Positions 26,742 through 39,548 are shown, counted from the stretch's first letter. The stretch: DNA of 64,000 nucleotides from Eulemur rufifrons (GCF_041146395.1 NC_090986.1:46164001-46228000), one strand, 5' to 3'. The notes: generated from the sequence alone by a model not told the origin. Translations and numbers: made by a program.

Positions 26742-27640
26742 CTGTTGATATGTAGAATCTATATAGAATTCAGGAAAATCAGCAAGAAAAAAATCAAACA
26801 GCCCCAATAAAAACTGGGCAAAGGACATGAACAGAAACTTTTCAAAAGAAGACAGACCAATGGCCAACAAACATGAAAAAAATCCTCAATATCTCTAAGC
26901 ATCAGGGAAATGCAAATCAAAACCGCAATAAGATATCACTTAACTCCAGTGAGAATGGTTTTTGTCAAAAGGTACTCAAACAACAAATGTTGGTGTGGAT
27001 ACAAAGAGATAAGAAGACTTATACACTGCTGGTGGGACTGCAAATTAGTACAACCTCTAAGGAAAGTAATATGGAGATGCCTCAAAGAAATAAAGTAGAA
27101 CTACCATTTGATCCAGCAATCCCACTACTGGGTATTTACCCAAAGGAAAAAAAAAAGCCATTTTATTAAAAAGACGTCTGCGCTTGAATGTTTATAGCAG
27201 CACAATTCACAATTGCAAAGATGTGGAAACAACCCAGGTACTCATCAATACATAACTGGATTAATAAAATGTGGTATATGTATACCATGGTGTACTACTC
27301 AGCCATAAAAAATGATGAACTACCTATTGTATTAACCTAGGTGGAACTGGAGCCCATTCTTCTAAGTGAAGTATCACAACAATGGAAAAACAAGTACCAC
27401 ATGTACTCACTATCAAATTGGTACTAATCAATCAACACTTATGTGCACATATGGAAGTAACATTCATCAGGTGTCAGACAGGTGGGAGAGGGGATGGGTA
27501 TATTCGCACCCAGTAGATGCTGTGTACGCTGTCTGGGGGATGGGCACGCTTGTAGCTCTGACTTGGGTGGTACAAAGGCAATATATGTAACGAAAGCGTT
27601 TGTATCCCTGTAATATTCTGAAATTAAAAAAAAGAAAAAT
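26742..27640 (+). mobile_element. L1: L1 3' end, 5'-truncated
   Basis: It starts within the last quarter of ORF2 ('attcaggaaaatcagcaag', 'aggacatgaacagaaactt') and runs through the Cys-motif region, the ORF2 end and the 3' UTR to AATATTCTGAAATTAAAAAAAAG. Peptide pieces such as [18 protein letters not shown] are classic L1 ORF2. Frameshifts make it inactive. No clear target duplication was found. Confidence 0.93.
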
Positions 27641-30640
27641 AGTCATTTAAAAGAAGCATTACATAAATGATTTTTTCTGGTGCAGTTTAAAGGACATGAC
27701 TACATATACCTTTCTTATTCTCATGGTGTGACAAAACTGCAATAACTAACTTAGATCATGATTGTAGGCAAGGGAGAGTTAATCTCTGATAAGCAGAAAG
27801 TAAAATTAGAAGACGAGATTTAATGAAAGTTAATATTTTCATTATATTTTAAATTATCATGTATTATACTATGGAAATGTATGATCAGCAAATCTATATT
27901 TAAAGTTCTATATTATTTTTTTAAAATACTTAAAATACTTTTTACATTAAAAACATATTTGATAGACTCTCTTAAGAATGCCTTTAATTATTTTTATTGT
28001 CCCCTGGGTTTTAATAAATGATGTTCTGAGGTTATATACTCCTACTGTAATAGTTTTGTGAAATTCATATACCTTATAATTCCATAGTTTATCTCTTGCT
28101 TTTTTTCTTTTGGTACTTCAAGTAGGCTGGAATTATTTATTGTTCAACTCTTGGGCAGGCTAAGTACATGTTAAATACATGTATAAGGATTAAACGTGAT
28201 CTTTTAAGTCAAAATATCCCATGTTTCCCTAAGAATAAAGTGACAAATGCTTATGGTGAAATTATAAATTACTAAACAATAAAAACACTCTGCGTTTGCA
28301 TTATTCAACCTTCTTAACACCTCTGCATTGGTCTCTGAAATGTTTTCAATGATTTACTCTAGATTAGTATGAATATTTCCCCAGCACTTTGTCCCTGGAC
28401 AAATATCATTTGAAGGTATTCACCAAAATAGTGTTTCACATTAAAAAAAAAATGTATAAACCTATATAAACTCATCATGCCATATCCCTATTTTGGAATT
28501 TCACAATGCAGATTGTGACAGAATTGTCTCCCAAGTATCTTAATACAAATAATCCCTTAACTCTAACTCATGAAATCCCTTACTTTTCTGATGAACACTT
28601 ATTCCAAATAACTTCTATTAAAGACCCACAAAAAGGTTGATATGCAGAAACACTAGGGAATCAATATCCTAGGTGATTATATTTTTTAAAGTTTTGGAAT
28701 TTTTATGGTTAAAGTTAATACACCATGGATTTTTATTTAGAATAAATTATCCTAAATTAAGTGTATTTTAGGTATTTTTATATTTAAAGAAATTAGCTTT
28801 CTTCCATTTCTGAGTCTGTCTACCACAAAATAGCATGCAAAATTGGCTTTGCTGAGCTGGAAAAGAAGATATTCAGTGAATTCAATAAAGTGACCTATAA
28901 AGACCAGGAAATAGAATCATAAATAATAATGAATGTGTTATTCTCGATTCAGTCAGCTGTGAGGTTTTTCCAAACCATTAAACAACTTCTCAATTTGCTA
29001 CAATTCAGCTTAAGTACTGTACTCTTTTCAAAAGAAGGCTAAGAGATGGCAAATATGAGGTAAGAATTTAGAAGTGATGAATATTTAATCACAATGAACA
29101 CCTGAAATCTGGTTTCAGTGAATAATCACATATAATATTCATCTCTTATAAAAATAAAAGATGGAATTTTACCTTGACCATTAGATTTCACTTTGTGCTA
29201 ATAGACATTCACCCTAATATACATTATTCTCAGCATATTCTAAAATATGCATAAAACTGGGCAGATAAATAAGTTATGCCTGAAATATAAAGATCTATTT
29301 AGACAGTAAGTGCCAGGGTCATCAATCGATCGTGTTTTTTAGGGAAGTAGAATGACATTTTGTCCTTATTTCATGTCCAGAAACAATGATAAAAGTTTTC
29401 TCTGTAAATAAAGTTTTTCTCAACAGCTATTACTTTCTTGTTCCTGGTGTCACAAAACATTTTACTTTTTCTTGAATGTGCATTTTTAAAATGTTTTAAA
29501 TCTCATCTCTGTGTATGTTATCATTGCTTTTAAATTAAGCCTTATCATTTTTTTCAATGAACTGCATGTTCGTTGCCTAACTCTAAGACATCTTTCCCCA
29601 CTTGTATTCATTCTTCACAATCTCTCCTGAGTTAATTTCCTTCTTTCTAAAAGAAAAAGAACAAATGTACCTCTATTATCCATAAATAATGTGGTATAAA
29701 ATTTTAGCACAGATTTAAGAACAAATATATTTAATGAAAGTTTTGGGAATCAAAATCTTTAATATGAGTTCTGGCCGTAACTCTTTCAAGCTTAATAAAT
29801 ATGGCCAAAGCACTCAATTTCATGATTTTTAATTCCTTCATATCGAATATAATAATACCTTCTTACATTCCTCAAAAAATTATATTAAAATGAGATAAAA
29901 TATATGAAAATATTTTTCACATGTTTAAATCATATATCATTGTTTAAAATTATTGTTCAATTTTTATTAATTATATTTAAGAAAGAAGGAGGATGATATA
30001 TGATACAAAACAATGCATTCACATTTTATCAGATTTATTTAAATAAATTACTATATAATTCTAATTAGATATTATCTCGAGAATTGCAGTGTTTAAAAGA
30101 AACTTACTAACAAAAATCTTATTAACATAAACATACCAATGAAATTTGGCTAACTATGTGCTACCTTTCCATCCATGGTATTCATAGGGATATCCTTTAT
30201 GAGTTCTAGCCAATTTGTTATATTTCCTGTGTTATCTTTTCCATATGGAGAGTTCTCATCACAATACACAGACAATAGTGCAATACTAGTCATTAGGGAA
30301 GAGAAAATTTGTTTTTAATAGCAACTCTAAACTATTTTAGAAATGTCCCAGGTATTTCAATCTTGTAAATATTATTCTATGTGACACTTTCTAAAATTTA
30401 TTAGTATACCCGGACAACTAATAAGTGAAATTACATCATGGACCAAGAATACAGCAAATTGCTTTTAAATCTGCAGTGTCCAGATTGTCTTCCGAGGAAG
30501 TCTAAGTTTCTGTTCTTTCTTTAGCCCTTCTGTCTTTAAATTCTCTACCGTCTTGTACCTTTTGGTTCTCAGTTTTTATAGATAAATGCTTTTTATATCT
30601 ATGCATATTTTTCTCATATTTCGATTTAAGAGATTTTAAT
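27641..30640. other. AT-rich intron, no gene seen
   Basis: About 3 kb of unique AT-rich sequence without a recognised repeat, RNA or exon. Confidence 0.5.
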
Positions 30641-30649
30641 GAAGGCACT

Positions 30650-31100
30650 ATGTACAAAGGTTTGGCCAGTGAAACCAACAAGGCATATTAAAGTTGGTTA
30701 AGGAAACCAACAAGGTTTATTGAGGACTCAGAGACCTGGAACTAAGGGGATGATGGAGGGACCCTTATTATTATACCTTAGAGACCAGAGCTATGGCAGA
30801 TCCTGCCCTATTTGAGCTGTAGTCATAAAGGGCAGCATCACAGCCACATTTTGTAGTAGAGAAGAAATATTCTTACCTTCCCTCCCACTCTCTGACCTTC
30901 TACTTATAATTACCATTAGCTAAACCCAGCCAAAAGTGAATCAGCAAGCAAGTCAGGCAATGCACTGCCAGAAAGTTCAGTCTCTAAAGGAATTGAGCAG
31001 GACAGAGAATAGTGCAACTGGATGAGGAGGAGGCAAATGAAAAATAAGCAGAACTAAGAAGAAGGATTAGAGCAGACATACCTGTCAGGAGGGTATTGTA
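30650..31100. repeat. Unclassified old repeat-like block with a local duplication
   Basis: GC-richer than its surroundings and read by eye as an old interspersed repeat. It contains two copies of GAAACCAACAAGG (30671 and 30703), 32 bases apart, on either side of 'attaaagttggttaa'. I cannot name the family. Confidence 0.3.
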
Positions 31101-31379
31101 ATACCTCAAGTGCTGATGATCTTAGCTTGTTCCAGGGTTGCGGTAGTAACTATATTCTGTTTATATTTGGAACGTTGAACTACAAGTATTATCCGGTGGT
31201 GTCAATGTGATGAATGACCAAAAAGAAGAGGATTTAATAGGAATATTAGATTATGTTACTTAATGTATAAGGTGGAAGTTTGGAAAGATGAATGCATGAA
31301 TAGGTGAATGAATACATATAGTTTTTCAAGAATATATTTTAATCAATAATGCATTTTTAATGTGTTACTTATTCATCAC

Positions 31380-32045
31380 CATATATCAATGTAAACTGTG
31401 TGTCAGGTGCTTTGCTAGCTGTGGGGCATAGAAAGTATAATAGTCTACTAGGGGCAGATAGAGACAGAAATAAATAAATGTGTGCCATTAAGTGTTGTAG
31501 ATGAATATGATGCTAATAAGTATGGAAAAAAATAGGGGGCACAAAGGGAGAAGCAAACCATATCCCCCAGCATCAAGGAAAAGCTTCATAAAGGAAGTAA
31601 CATGTACTGGGTCTTAGAAAAGAAGTAGGTGTTTGTCAGGGACTCAGGAGAAGGAGGGCTTTTTAGGTAGAGGGAGCTAATTCAATGCAACAGGAAATAC
31701 ATGCCGTAGACTATTACAAGGTGTTTGGCATAACTGCAATATAGAAATCATGCAAACACAGTGAAAGATGACACTGGAAAAATTAGTAGACAGAAAACTG
31801 AGAGATTTATACAGTGTTTTGTCAGGTTTGGAATGTTCTTTGGGAGAACCACTGGAGGTATCACCTAGGGGAATAGCATAATCATTTGTGTTTTATTTGT
31901 GTTTTTGAAAAAGGTTGAACTGGGGCAACAACATGTGTGAAGATTTAATCAGAAGACAAGTTAGATAATTATATCAAATATAAGAGAGATTAGCATCTGA
32001 GCTAGGGTAGCAGTCCTGAGTGTGGGAAGGAAAAAGGATTAATAT
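31380..32045 (-). mobile_element. L2: Ancient L2 LINE, reverse orientation
   Basis: 'tgtgtgtcaggtgctttgct', 'catcaaggaaaagcttcata', 'actgggtcttagaaaagaag', 'ttcaatgcaacaggaaatac' and 'tgagctagggtagcagtcct' follow the reverse L2 3' order over ~650 bases. Confidence 0.65.
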
Positions 32046-32344
32046 GAAATCGTAAGAAATAAAATGGATAAAATTTTATCTCGTGATGGAAATATCAAAT
32101 TAGGTAAAAGGAAGGAATATATCGATATACCTACTAGCATTTTTCCTAGAATTAATATTTACTTTCTAGTTCAATTTATTGAATGAGAAAAAAGATTCAG
32201 AAGAAGTTTAGGGAAATATGAGCTAAGTATTTGTTATGCAAGATTACAGTGTAATAGCAAGAGAAGGGTGATCACAGATAAAGGTTTTTAACAGGTGAGC
32301 AAAATTTGAAATTCAGAAGTTGCTATTATCCACCCAAGTGAGCA

Positions 32345-33058
32345 GGGCTGAGACCCGAGCTATGTCAAAAACTGTAAAGAATCTGAAATTTTATTCTGTT
32401 TGCAAGCTAGCACTTACCCAGCCATGGTTTCATGGATGCTGGCAGAAAATATGAGACTCCTGGGTTAGAGCAAAAGACTATAGTGTTCATGGCAAAAGTA
32501 GTAGTCAGAATGTCAGCATTTACCCCATTTCCACAAATGCCAGTTACCACAGGGTGATGTGAAGAGGGCCAGGTAACACCTGGACATGTAATAAGTTGCA
32601 TTACAGAAAAGGAACCCTGAGCTCAAGGAACCTGAATATTTTATAATGGGCAGTGAGCATGGCTGCTTTTTACCCTGAAGGAAGATGTTATATATATTTT
32701 TTTCCTTTTCTTTCTTTCTTTCTTTCTTTTTTTTTAACTGAACAGTAAACAAATCTGTCATTTGCTCCAGAGGGAAACATTATCTCTAGCTTCCAAAGTT
32801 GTTTGCTATTCAAACATTCTTGAAAGGATAGTCCAGAACAAAGGCAATGAAAGCCTCTCTTCACATACTGGGCAGAAACATGAGAGATCCATGGAGGATG
32901 ACATGCCAGCAAGCAGTAATAGCAGAAAAAAAAAAAAAAAAAGTATTATCAGTACTAGTGGTACAATGCTTAGTCCAGCAGGGGTCTGGTGTCACTTTCT
33001 GACACAAAGTCTCTATACCTTTTCACACGTAGCCAGCTTGTTTTATGGTTCTTGACTA
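32345..33058 (-). mobile_element. Old LTR-like repeat, interrupted by a T-rich microsatellite
   Basis: A block richer in G and C than its surroundings. On the minus strand it has a TATA-like CATTATAAAATATT (about 32637-32650) and a layout that resembles an old retroviral LTR. A TTTC-type tract (32699-32737) and an A-run (32927-32942) lie inside it. The family was not named with confidence, and no matching ends or target duplication were found. Confidence 0.35.
32697..32737. repeat. (TTTC)n pyrimidine microsatellite
   Basis: T-run, then TTCTTTCTTTCTTTCTTTCT, then T-run. Confidence 0.9.
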
Positions 33059-33059
33059 G

Positions 33060-36000
33060 TACTTAGTTCTAATAATGGACAATTCCTCCATTCTCAACAT
33101 AAGTTTCAACTTTAGCATATTATTTGCTAATACTATCTATGCTATAATTATAAATGTTTTCATATTTATTATTTAATTTATACATATATACATACATATA
33201 TAATTCTTATATATAAAACATATATTCCTATATATTTGCTAGTATAAATAACATTTTCTATATAGTATTCATAGCTAACAATTTGTTTCTTATAAAAAGT
33301 AGTTCCAATATTTCCAGTTGATGCCATTTCAAAATATAAGTACTTGCCAGAGGAAAGACAGAGTCTTACCATTAAGGATTTTCCCAAAATTCTCTTTCTG
33401 CCTCTGGTAGTTATGGCCTTTATGTATGGCAATGTTCCATGGTGAAAACTGATCAATTTAATGTGCAAAAAAGACTAGGATTCCATTATAATGTTGTGTT
33501 CTAGAAACCAGAGCAAAACTGTGAGTTACAGAGGCTCATAAATGCAAATAGCATTAATTGATAAGCAGCATTTACAATTCCACAGAAATTGACCAAATTA
33601 TGAATAGAAATATTTATACAAACCTCTATATCTAATAACTATAATTTATCATGACAATCATAAATCTTAATTACTTAGCATTTCTCATGGACCTGGTAAT
33701 TTAATGTTATCACAAGTTAGAAATCAAAGATCCTACATATTAAAAAATCAAAAACATTTCCAGAGCTAAATTTTGGCCCTAGGTCAGGATGGGTTTTTCT
33801 TTCACTGAGATAAGAAGCGATACCTTCATTTCACTTAGAATAAGCTTCATAAGGCTATATGAGAAGAGAGAATGGCAAGGAAAGGGGAAAGAGCATGGGA
33901 AGCAGTAATGTTAGTTGAGTGATTTTTCTGTTAGTAAGCCTTGTGCTTGGCAAAGTCTCCATACTCTACCATTTACTTTCACATCCTTTGAAGACATTAC
34001 AATGTCTTCATTTTACAAAAGAAATACAGAAGCAAAAACAAAACCAAACTAAAATACCAATCAGTCATATTTAAGAAAAATAAGGTTGGTTGTTCTGTAG
34101 GTGACATCGTGTATGGCACGGTAAGAATATGTATGGTTCCCATGCTAAGAAACCTACTATATTATCATATGCACTGGAGAATATCACTTTAAACAATTAT
34201 CCTCCAGCATGTATCTACACATTAAATTGATTACTGTAGCAGCTTGCCATGACTTCCAACTGCTATGCAAGTCCAGGAAGGTCATGTGTAAAGAACAGAA
34301 GAGTGGGTAGTTTAATAATTCCTGTTTTGAAAAAAGTCAATCAACTGAAAACTGGGTTGTCAGATGAAGATATAACGGGCAGTTTCTGAACACATCTTAA
34401 TATACCACTGCTTAATTATAAGTACCAGAAAATAATAACCGTATGCTCTATTATACTATAAATTACTTTAAGTCAGGAACTGATAAATTATTTTTGCATT
34501 CTCCAAAGTTTCTGGCATAGGTTTTGACACATTCCAAATTCTATTAATGTCCTTAGTATCAATACTAATAAACTTACATTTTCCCTTATCCCTGAAGTTT
34601 TCTTAGTGAAGATGTTTGAGAAACTCATTCCATATTCAAACTTTAGAAACTCTACAAAGTGTATTCCCAGAGGAATTTGCTTTACTTAAGAGAATTATTT
34701 TAATCCCTTATTGACTTGCAATATGCATCTACCTTGATGTTTTCACAGGAACTTATTTCACTGATGATGATCAAAAGAGGTATGTTAGGCTTTGATCAGA
34801 GTCAATCTGAAGAAAGCTGGAAATCTGCAAATACGAAGTGATTAAAATTTTTCTCCAGCTTCTCATAGTGAAAGGAGGGAAGCAAAATACTGACTGATAC
34901 CTTATAATTAGTGTGAGACAAATTAAAACGTTTTCATTTAAAGATAATTGAGCAAAACAAAACAAGACAAAAAGTTTAGTACTAGGTCCATGTTATTACT
35001 GAAATCAGGGTATCCAATTTTCCGACAGTAAACTGAATGCAGTCTCTTCAATTGCTGTCTTGCATATTTGTGTCAAAGTATTTCCGGGAGCTTCCGACCA
35101 TCAGAATTAACTTCTCTGAAATAAAGTGTAAGAGAAGTTAAGGAAGACTTCTCAATCTTTCTTATGAAGCCAGGTGCTCTTTAATGGTTTAAGGCAGGTG
35201 GCAGTTATCTCATCTAGATATAGTGTGTAGACTAATTGCAGATTTATCCCTCTCAAGGTATGCTTAAGAACGACAGTTATACTTAGCATATTTCACTTAT
35301 TAACTATGATCAATCTAAGTCTGTGTGTGTTTAGTCTTATCTGTTAACTCAGAGCAATTTCTTATAAGACAAACTAACAGAAATGCAAGATAACTCTGAG
35401 TATTGCAATAAACTTTATTCTTTCAGGAACATTTTACTCACCACAAGATGGTTTGAACCCAAGTTATGATTTAAGACCCCATTTAGCTAGTATAGTTCAT
35501 CAATTTCAGATAATAGCTCATATTGAAATATCATTATTTCTACAAAATATTAGTAAAACTGTATGGCTAGAAATAATTAAATATGTTTTAGATTTTTTCT
35601 TGATGAGATTTACCTTTTTGGTCTTGGTAAGTAGAGATATATGAGCTCTGAAAGAAGGGAAATCCAGAAAGTTCATTAAGTTATACCTTGGGAGCTTATC
35701 CAGGACAGGAAAGGTCCATGATAGAGATTAGGCACATAGGAGCATGCTAAACACCTTTGGAAAGAAAAGGGGAGTTCAGAAAAAGGAAGCAGCAAGGAAA
35801 ATATAAATATCTATTAGGTTAATTTTATTGTTGTATCGAAGATGTTAATCAAACACTTTGATAATAGCCCAATGCATGTTTAATATGTCAAAAGTTATTA
35901 CTTCATGTCTTCAATTTCAGGTAAAGAAGTACCTTAAATCATCAACAAAAATAGAAGATAAGGTCAAAAATATCTTCAATTAATCTAGTATTACAAATAA

Positions 36001-37203
36001 AGCAGATGTCTCATCATATCTTATAGTGTACTCAAAAAGCACAAATGTACAACTTACATTCTTCTCATTTTGGATCTGTGTCTGACTCCTCCCTGAGTTG
36101 GCAAAGGTGGCTTACCGATTACCATGATCTGTGTTGGCCAATCAGAAATGATTTTGTGAAAGTGCTAAAGGAAGCAGAAACACAAATAATGGTTCCCCAT
36201 GATGAATCTGCACATGTTTGAATATGTTCTTTTCCAATTATGCTCTTGCAAAATAGGATTAAAAATAGCAGAATTTTATAAAAAATATACTTCTCCAGGT
36301 TTTTCTCTTAAAATTTAAATAAATACAATTAGCATTTAAGAACAAGACAGCTAGTTATACAACCATAAAAAGGATAAAAATAGTATATATTCTTTTCTAT
36401 TGGTGACTACTAAGTGTATACAATGCAATACTAAGTCATGGATTAAGGAAATTACAGAACAAGTATAAGATAAGGCCTAGCCTTGAGGAGATAATTTATA
36501 GTTAAAAGTAAGTTGTTTAGAAACAGGGTAAAACAAATTAACTCAAATAAGAGTCAATCAGATAGCTCAAAAGGAGAAAAAAATCACATTAAAGACACAA
36601 TAGAAAAAAATGTTCATGTGAGGTGTAGTAAATAGAACAACCTTGCCAAGGTGGAAGGTTGATCTGGAGATACAGTTAGAAATGAGCCTAAACTAGGTGT
36701 TTTAAGTTACATTAGGGAATACTTTCAATTGTAGTATAAAGAATTAAAACCTGACAGCAAGTGAGTGATAAATGTGTATGTTTTTGGACACTATGTGGGG
36801 ATAGTTTGAATTCTGTACATGATTGCTTGTACTACAGGCAAGAATTTCAACTATTAATCTTTTTCAAAAATTCAGAAAAATTTCAAGAATTTCAACCAGT
36901 GAAGTTGCTTTTAGAATGGAAGAGGAATAGTGGAATGAAAGGATCATGTACAGTGTTATGATAATCCACACTATTTGTTGACTCTTAGGATACTAGGTTG
37001 ACTGAGGAGATAAGGAACTTTGCTAAATAGAATTATCAATAGATCAGAGATCACAGGAGGGAATACAAATTGTGCAAATATGTATTCATATACCATATTC
37101 TACAAAATAGTTTATAGCAGCTTAAATAGTAGTAGCTTAAAATAGAAGTGCAAGTAAAGGAGTACTCTAAATTATCAATAAAAATAGAAGACAAGTCAAG
37201 TAC
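33060..37203. other. AT-rich intron, no gene seen
   Basis: Mostly unique sequence. TATACATATATACA-type tracts lie at 33180-33240. Weak L2- or MIR-like wording occurs at about 33930-34030 and 34455-34570. The segment 36060-36190 contains CCAATCAGAAATG and may be an old LTR remnant. No exon is seen. Confidence 0.45.
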
Positions 37204-37552
37204 AGGAGTGTGATGAGGCACAATAATCACTATAGCTTTGTGAGCCACAGTGAAGCCATCTTGTGTACAGGCTCACTGCTGCTGTGTGATTCATAGGCCC
37301 ATGACCTATGAGCTGAGAGAAAAATACATAAATAACAGAAAAAAAAATAAAGTGATTTACTTGTAAGTTATTTTTTAAAATCACCAGGTGTGTATCGTTA
37401 CATTGTACTGTTCCTTGAAAAAATGTTCCTTAAAGAAATGTTCCTTGATTTAACGGTTGCTATTTGCTTCTGTAAGGTCGCTTGCTTATGAATTATTGTA
37501 ATCAACATGTTCTGAGCTGTATGTGTATTGTTAGTATTGTTAGTGGTGAAGG

Positions 37553-37559
37553 TATATAA
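37553..37559 (+). promoter_or_regulatory. LTR TATA box
   Basis: TATATAA, 75 bases before the AATAAA signal, placing the likely U3/R border near 37580-37590. Confidence 0.7.
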
Positions 37560-37633
37560 CCCCTGCCCACTTTAAGATTGGGCCATTCTCTGTCTCTGGA
37601 CTTTCCCAGAACAGGGGTGGTCACTGGCCAGCT

Positions 37634-37639
37634 AATAAA
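37634..37639 (+). terminator. LTR polyadenylation signal
   Basis: AATAAA within GCTAATAAAGACTCC, followed by T/G-rich sequence, as in retroviral R regions. Confidence 0.75.
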
Positions 37640-37703
37640 GACTCCTAATTTGGCTCAATTCGGTCTTTAGGTGGTCATTTCTCGCACCTTAGGCTATAAC
37701 ATT

Positions 37704-37721
37704 TGGAGGCCCCAGCGAGAT
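37704..37721 (+). promoter_or_regulatory. Retroviral primer binding site, tRNA-Thr(UGU) type
   Basis: TGGAGGCCCCAGCGAGAT is complementary to the 3' end, with CCA, of mammalian tRNA-Thr(UGU) as I recall it. It begins two bases after the LTR's CA terminus, the standard position. Confidence 0.8.
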
Positions 37722-39432
37722 CCACCCTTATACAGGGCCCTTGGTGACCACTGGTGCCTGGGATCTGGTGCGGGGTCGAGTGCCTACCCTAGAGGAGAGG
37801 TCCTGAGAGACATTCCTCAGCCCCAGGCAACAGCCAGACCACGCTCCAGCCACCAACACCTCAAAATTAACCAATTTCCTTGAAGGAGTCTTCTGGACTT
37901 ACACTGGTGAGTGTTTGGTTTGTCTGTCTTTGGTGGACACATGTTTGGTTTGTTTGCCTTTGGTGGGCCCATTTTGGTGTTCCTTGGGAAAGCTGGATGC
38001 AGCTAAGATCCCAGGAACAAGCCTCAAGGACTGAGACTTCAATCGGGGTTTGGGTCATTGTTTTCAGACTTGGAACGCTGTTTTGGCCACGAGGCCATGT
38101 CAGCAACTATTTGGTATCCTGACAGATAGCTTGATTTTTCTGAAAACTTTAGGATTTTGTTTCATGTTGGTTTGAATGCTCGTGGTTGATTTCTTTTATG
38201 TTAATTGTTGTCTAGATACTAGTATATGTTGCTTTTAGAGTGCCGCCTCCGTCTGAGTAACGCAACCACAAATAGTGTTATTGTCCTGTCTCCCCTCCTG
38301 ACTGTCACCTGGATGAGAGATGTGAGAGTGTTATAGCCCCACAGCTGATTAGCTACAGGGTTTGAGTGGGTCCTAACCTGCATTTCTGTGGCGACGTCCT
38401 ACGGCATAACGGTGACTCACCCTCTGGAAAGAGCGGTGACCTGCCCGGGCTTTATACGAGAGCATCTTCAGCCAAGACACGCCTAAATCTCCGCAAGGGG
38501 AGCAGCCAGGCGGACACCTGAAAGTACACCCCACCCTATGTGAAAAATCTATCTCTGTGTCTTGTCACTGTAAAAAACTTTATAGCATGAAAGAGTGTAC
38601 AGCAAATCGTGCTCAAAATCCCTGTGCCGGATAAGTTTAAATTGAAACCTGGTAAAGTATTGCTCTTATTGTAACAAAAAGTAACTGTGAAAAACAAAAG
38701 AATTTTACCAGTTGTCGCTCGTCGGCGCCTGTTTCACCTAGCAACAACTCTCATTTGTCTCCTTCTCCTCCTAGCCAGTAAATCTACTAATTTCTCCTTC
38801 TCTCTGTTGCCGTTCCAGTCTGTTACCTATGGGTTATAAAGATTTCATTGTAAAAACTGCCCTCTATCCAAGGGGGGAACCACCTCCCGCTCTGGCGCTG
38901 AGTCACTGGTATTCTTTTAGCCCAGCTCATTGCCCAGATTGCCAGTTATATTTATTAGCCACAGAACAGGGTCAAGGAGTGCCTTTGTTGGTTTCTCTAC
39001 AGCAACTACTATCCACCAAGTACGGGCGAGTGTTCTTGAGGAGTGTTCTTGAGGAGTCTCTGACACCTGCTCTGGTACTGCTGTGAATTCTGTGGCTTCC
39101 TTTAGCCTTTCCTTGATTTTACTTTTTTCATGATAGGTTTAGTCTACTTGCTACCAGGCTTTTTGCCCCTGGTGTTTGGTATAGGACTTTATGGCATAGC
39201 TCCTAAGAGAATGGAACAGGTTCTGTTGATGCTGCTATGCTAGACTATAATAGGCTGGGTCCTCCTTTTTAAAACTCTTTCTTGGTTACCCTGTTTAGAC
39301 TTTTGCCCTTGATAGTCCTTGTTTTTCAGAAACACGGGATCAGGTTCCTGGCCTCTGTAAGGCAGCCACTAGCTGACTGGCTGGGACCAAGGAGTCCTGA
39401 GATCTAAAGATTATTCCCTTTTTTCCCTCAAA
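37722..39432 (+). other. Long retroviral leader with splice donor and a small open frame
   Basis: About 1.7 kb between the primer site and the gag start, longer than usual leaders of ~0.3-0.7 kb. A consensus splice donor (CTG|GTGAGTG) lies at 37906/37907. Just after it a ~31-base unit (TGTTTGGTTTGT...CTTTGGTGG) is present twice (about 37913-37974). Another tandem, GAGTGTTCTTGAG, lies at about 39030-39057. An open frame at 38829-39086 (85 codons, starting MGYKDFIVKTALYPRG) has no domain I recognise. The leader is GC-richer than the surrounding intron. Part of it may be captured host or pre-gag sequence. Confidence 0.55.
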
Positions 39433-39510
39433 ATGGGTCAATCAGGGTCATGTAGAAATTGCACGCCACTTAATGTTTTTTGAAAAACTTCCAAAAACTT
39501 TCAGGGTGAT
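39433..39510 (+). pseudogene. gag: gag start remnant (matrix N-terminus), truncated
   Basis: ATG opens MGQSGSCRNCTPLNVF, then TGA. One frame over, LKNFQKLSG follows. A myristoylation-type MGQ start and a 'TPL...LKNF' phrase are typical of gammaretroviral matrix proteins. The remnant is only ~26 codons, frameshifted once, and stops at about 39510 where an inverted repeat begins. Everything else of gag is missing, replaced by the BCL2L2 copy 38 bases on. Confidence 0.6.
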
Positions 39511-39525
39511 CATTAATCACCCTGA
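39501..39525. repeat. Perfect 10-bp inverted repeat at the gag/BCL2L2 junction
   Basis: TCAGGGTGAT and ATCACCCTGA separated by CATTA. It lies between the last gag-like codons and the start of the BCL2L2 segment. Confidence 0.9.
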
Positions 39526-39548
39526 ATTATATCCATTCATTTATACAG

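Larger units (their letters stand above)
37209..37701 (+). mobile_element. 5' LTR of the BCL2L2-bearing provirus
   Basis: 493 bases from TGTGATGAGG to GGCTATAACA. It has a TATA box (TATATAA, 37553-37559), a polyadenylation signal (AATAAA, 37634-37639) and a U5 end whose last ~37 bases recur at 40323-40359. The primer binding site starts two bases after the CA end. The length and layout are normal for a class I LTR. The left edge was chosen because AGGAG just before it matches the five bases after the 3' end. Confidence 0.78.

Noticed and set aside
37384..37701. LTR starting at TGTGTATCG (37388)
   Set aside because: That start leaves no matching target duplication; starting at 37209 gives AGGAG on both sides and a normal LTR length.
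37880..38122. Open frames on both strands in the ERV leader
   Set aside because: They overlap the doubled ~31-base unit; the repeated VSVWFVCLW and LWW wording reflects the repeat, not a protein family.
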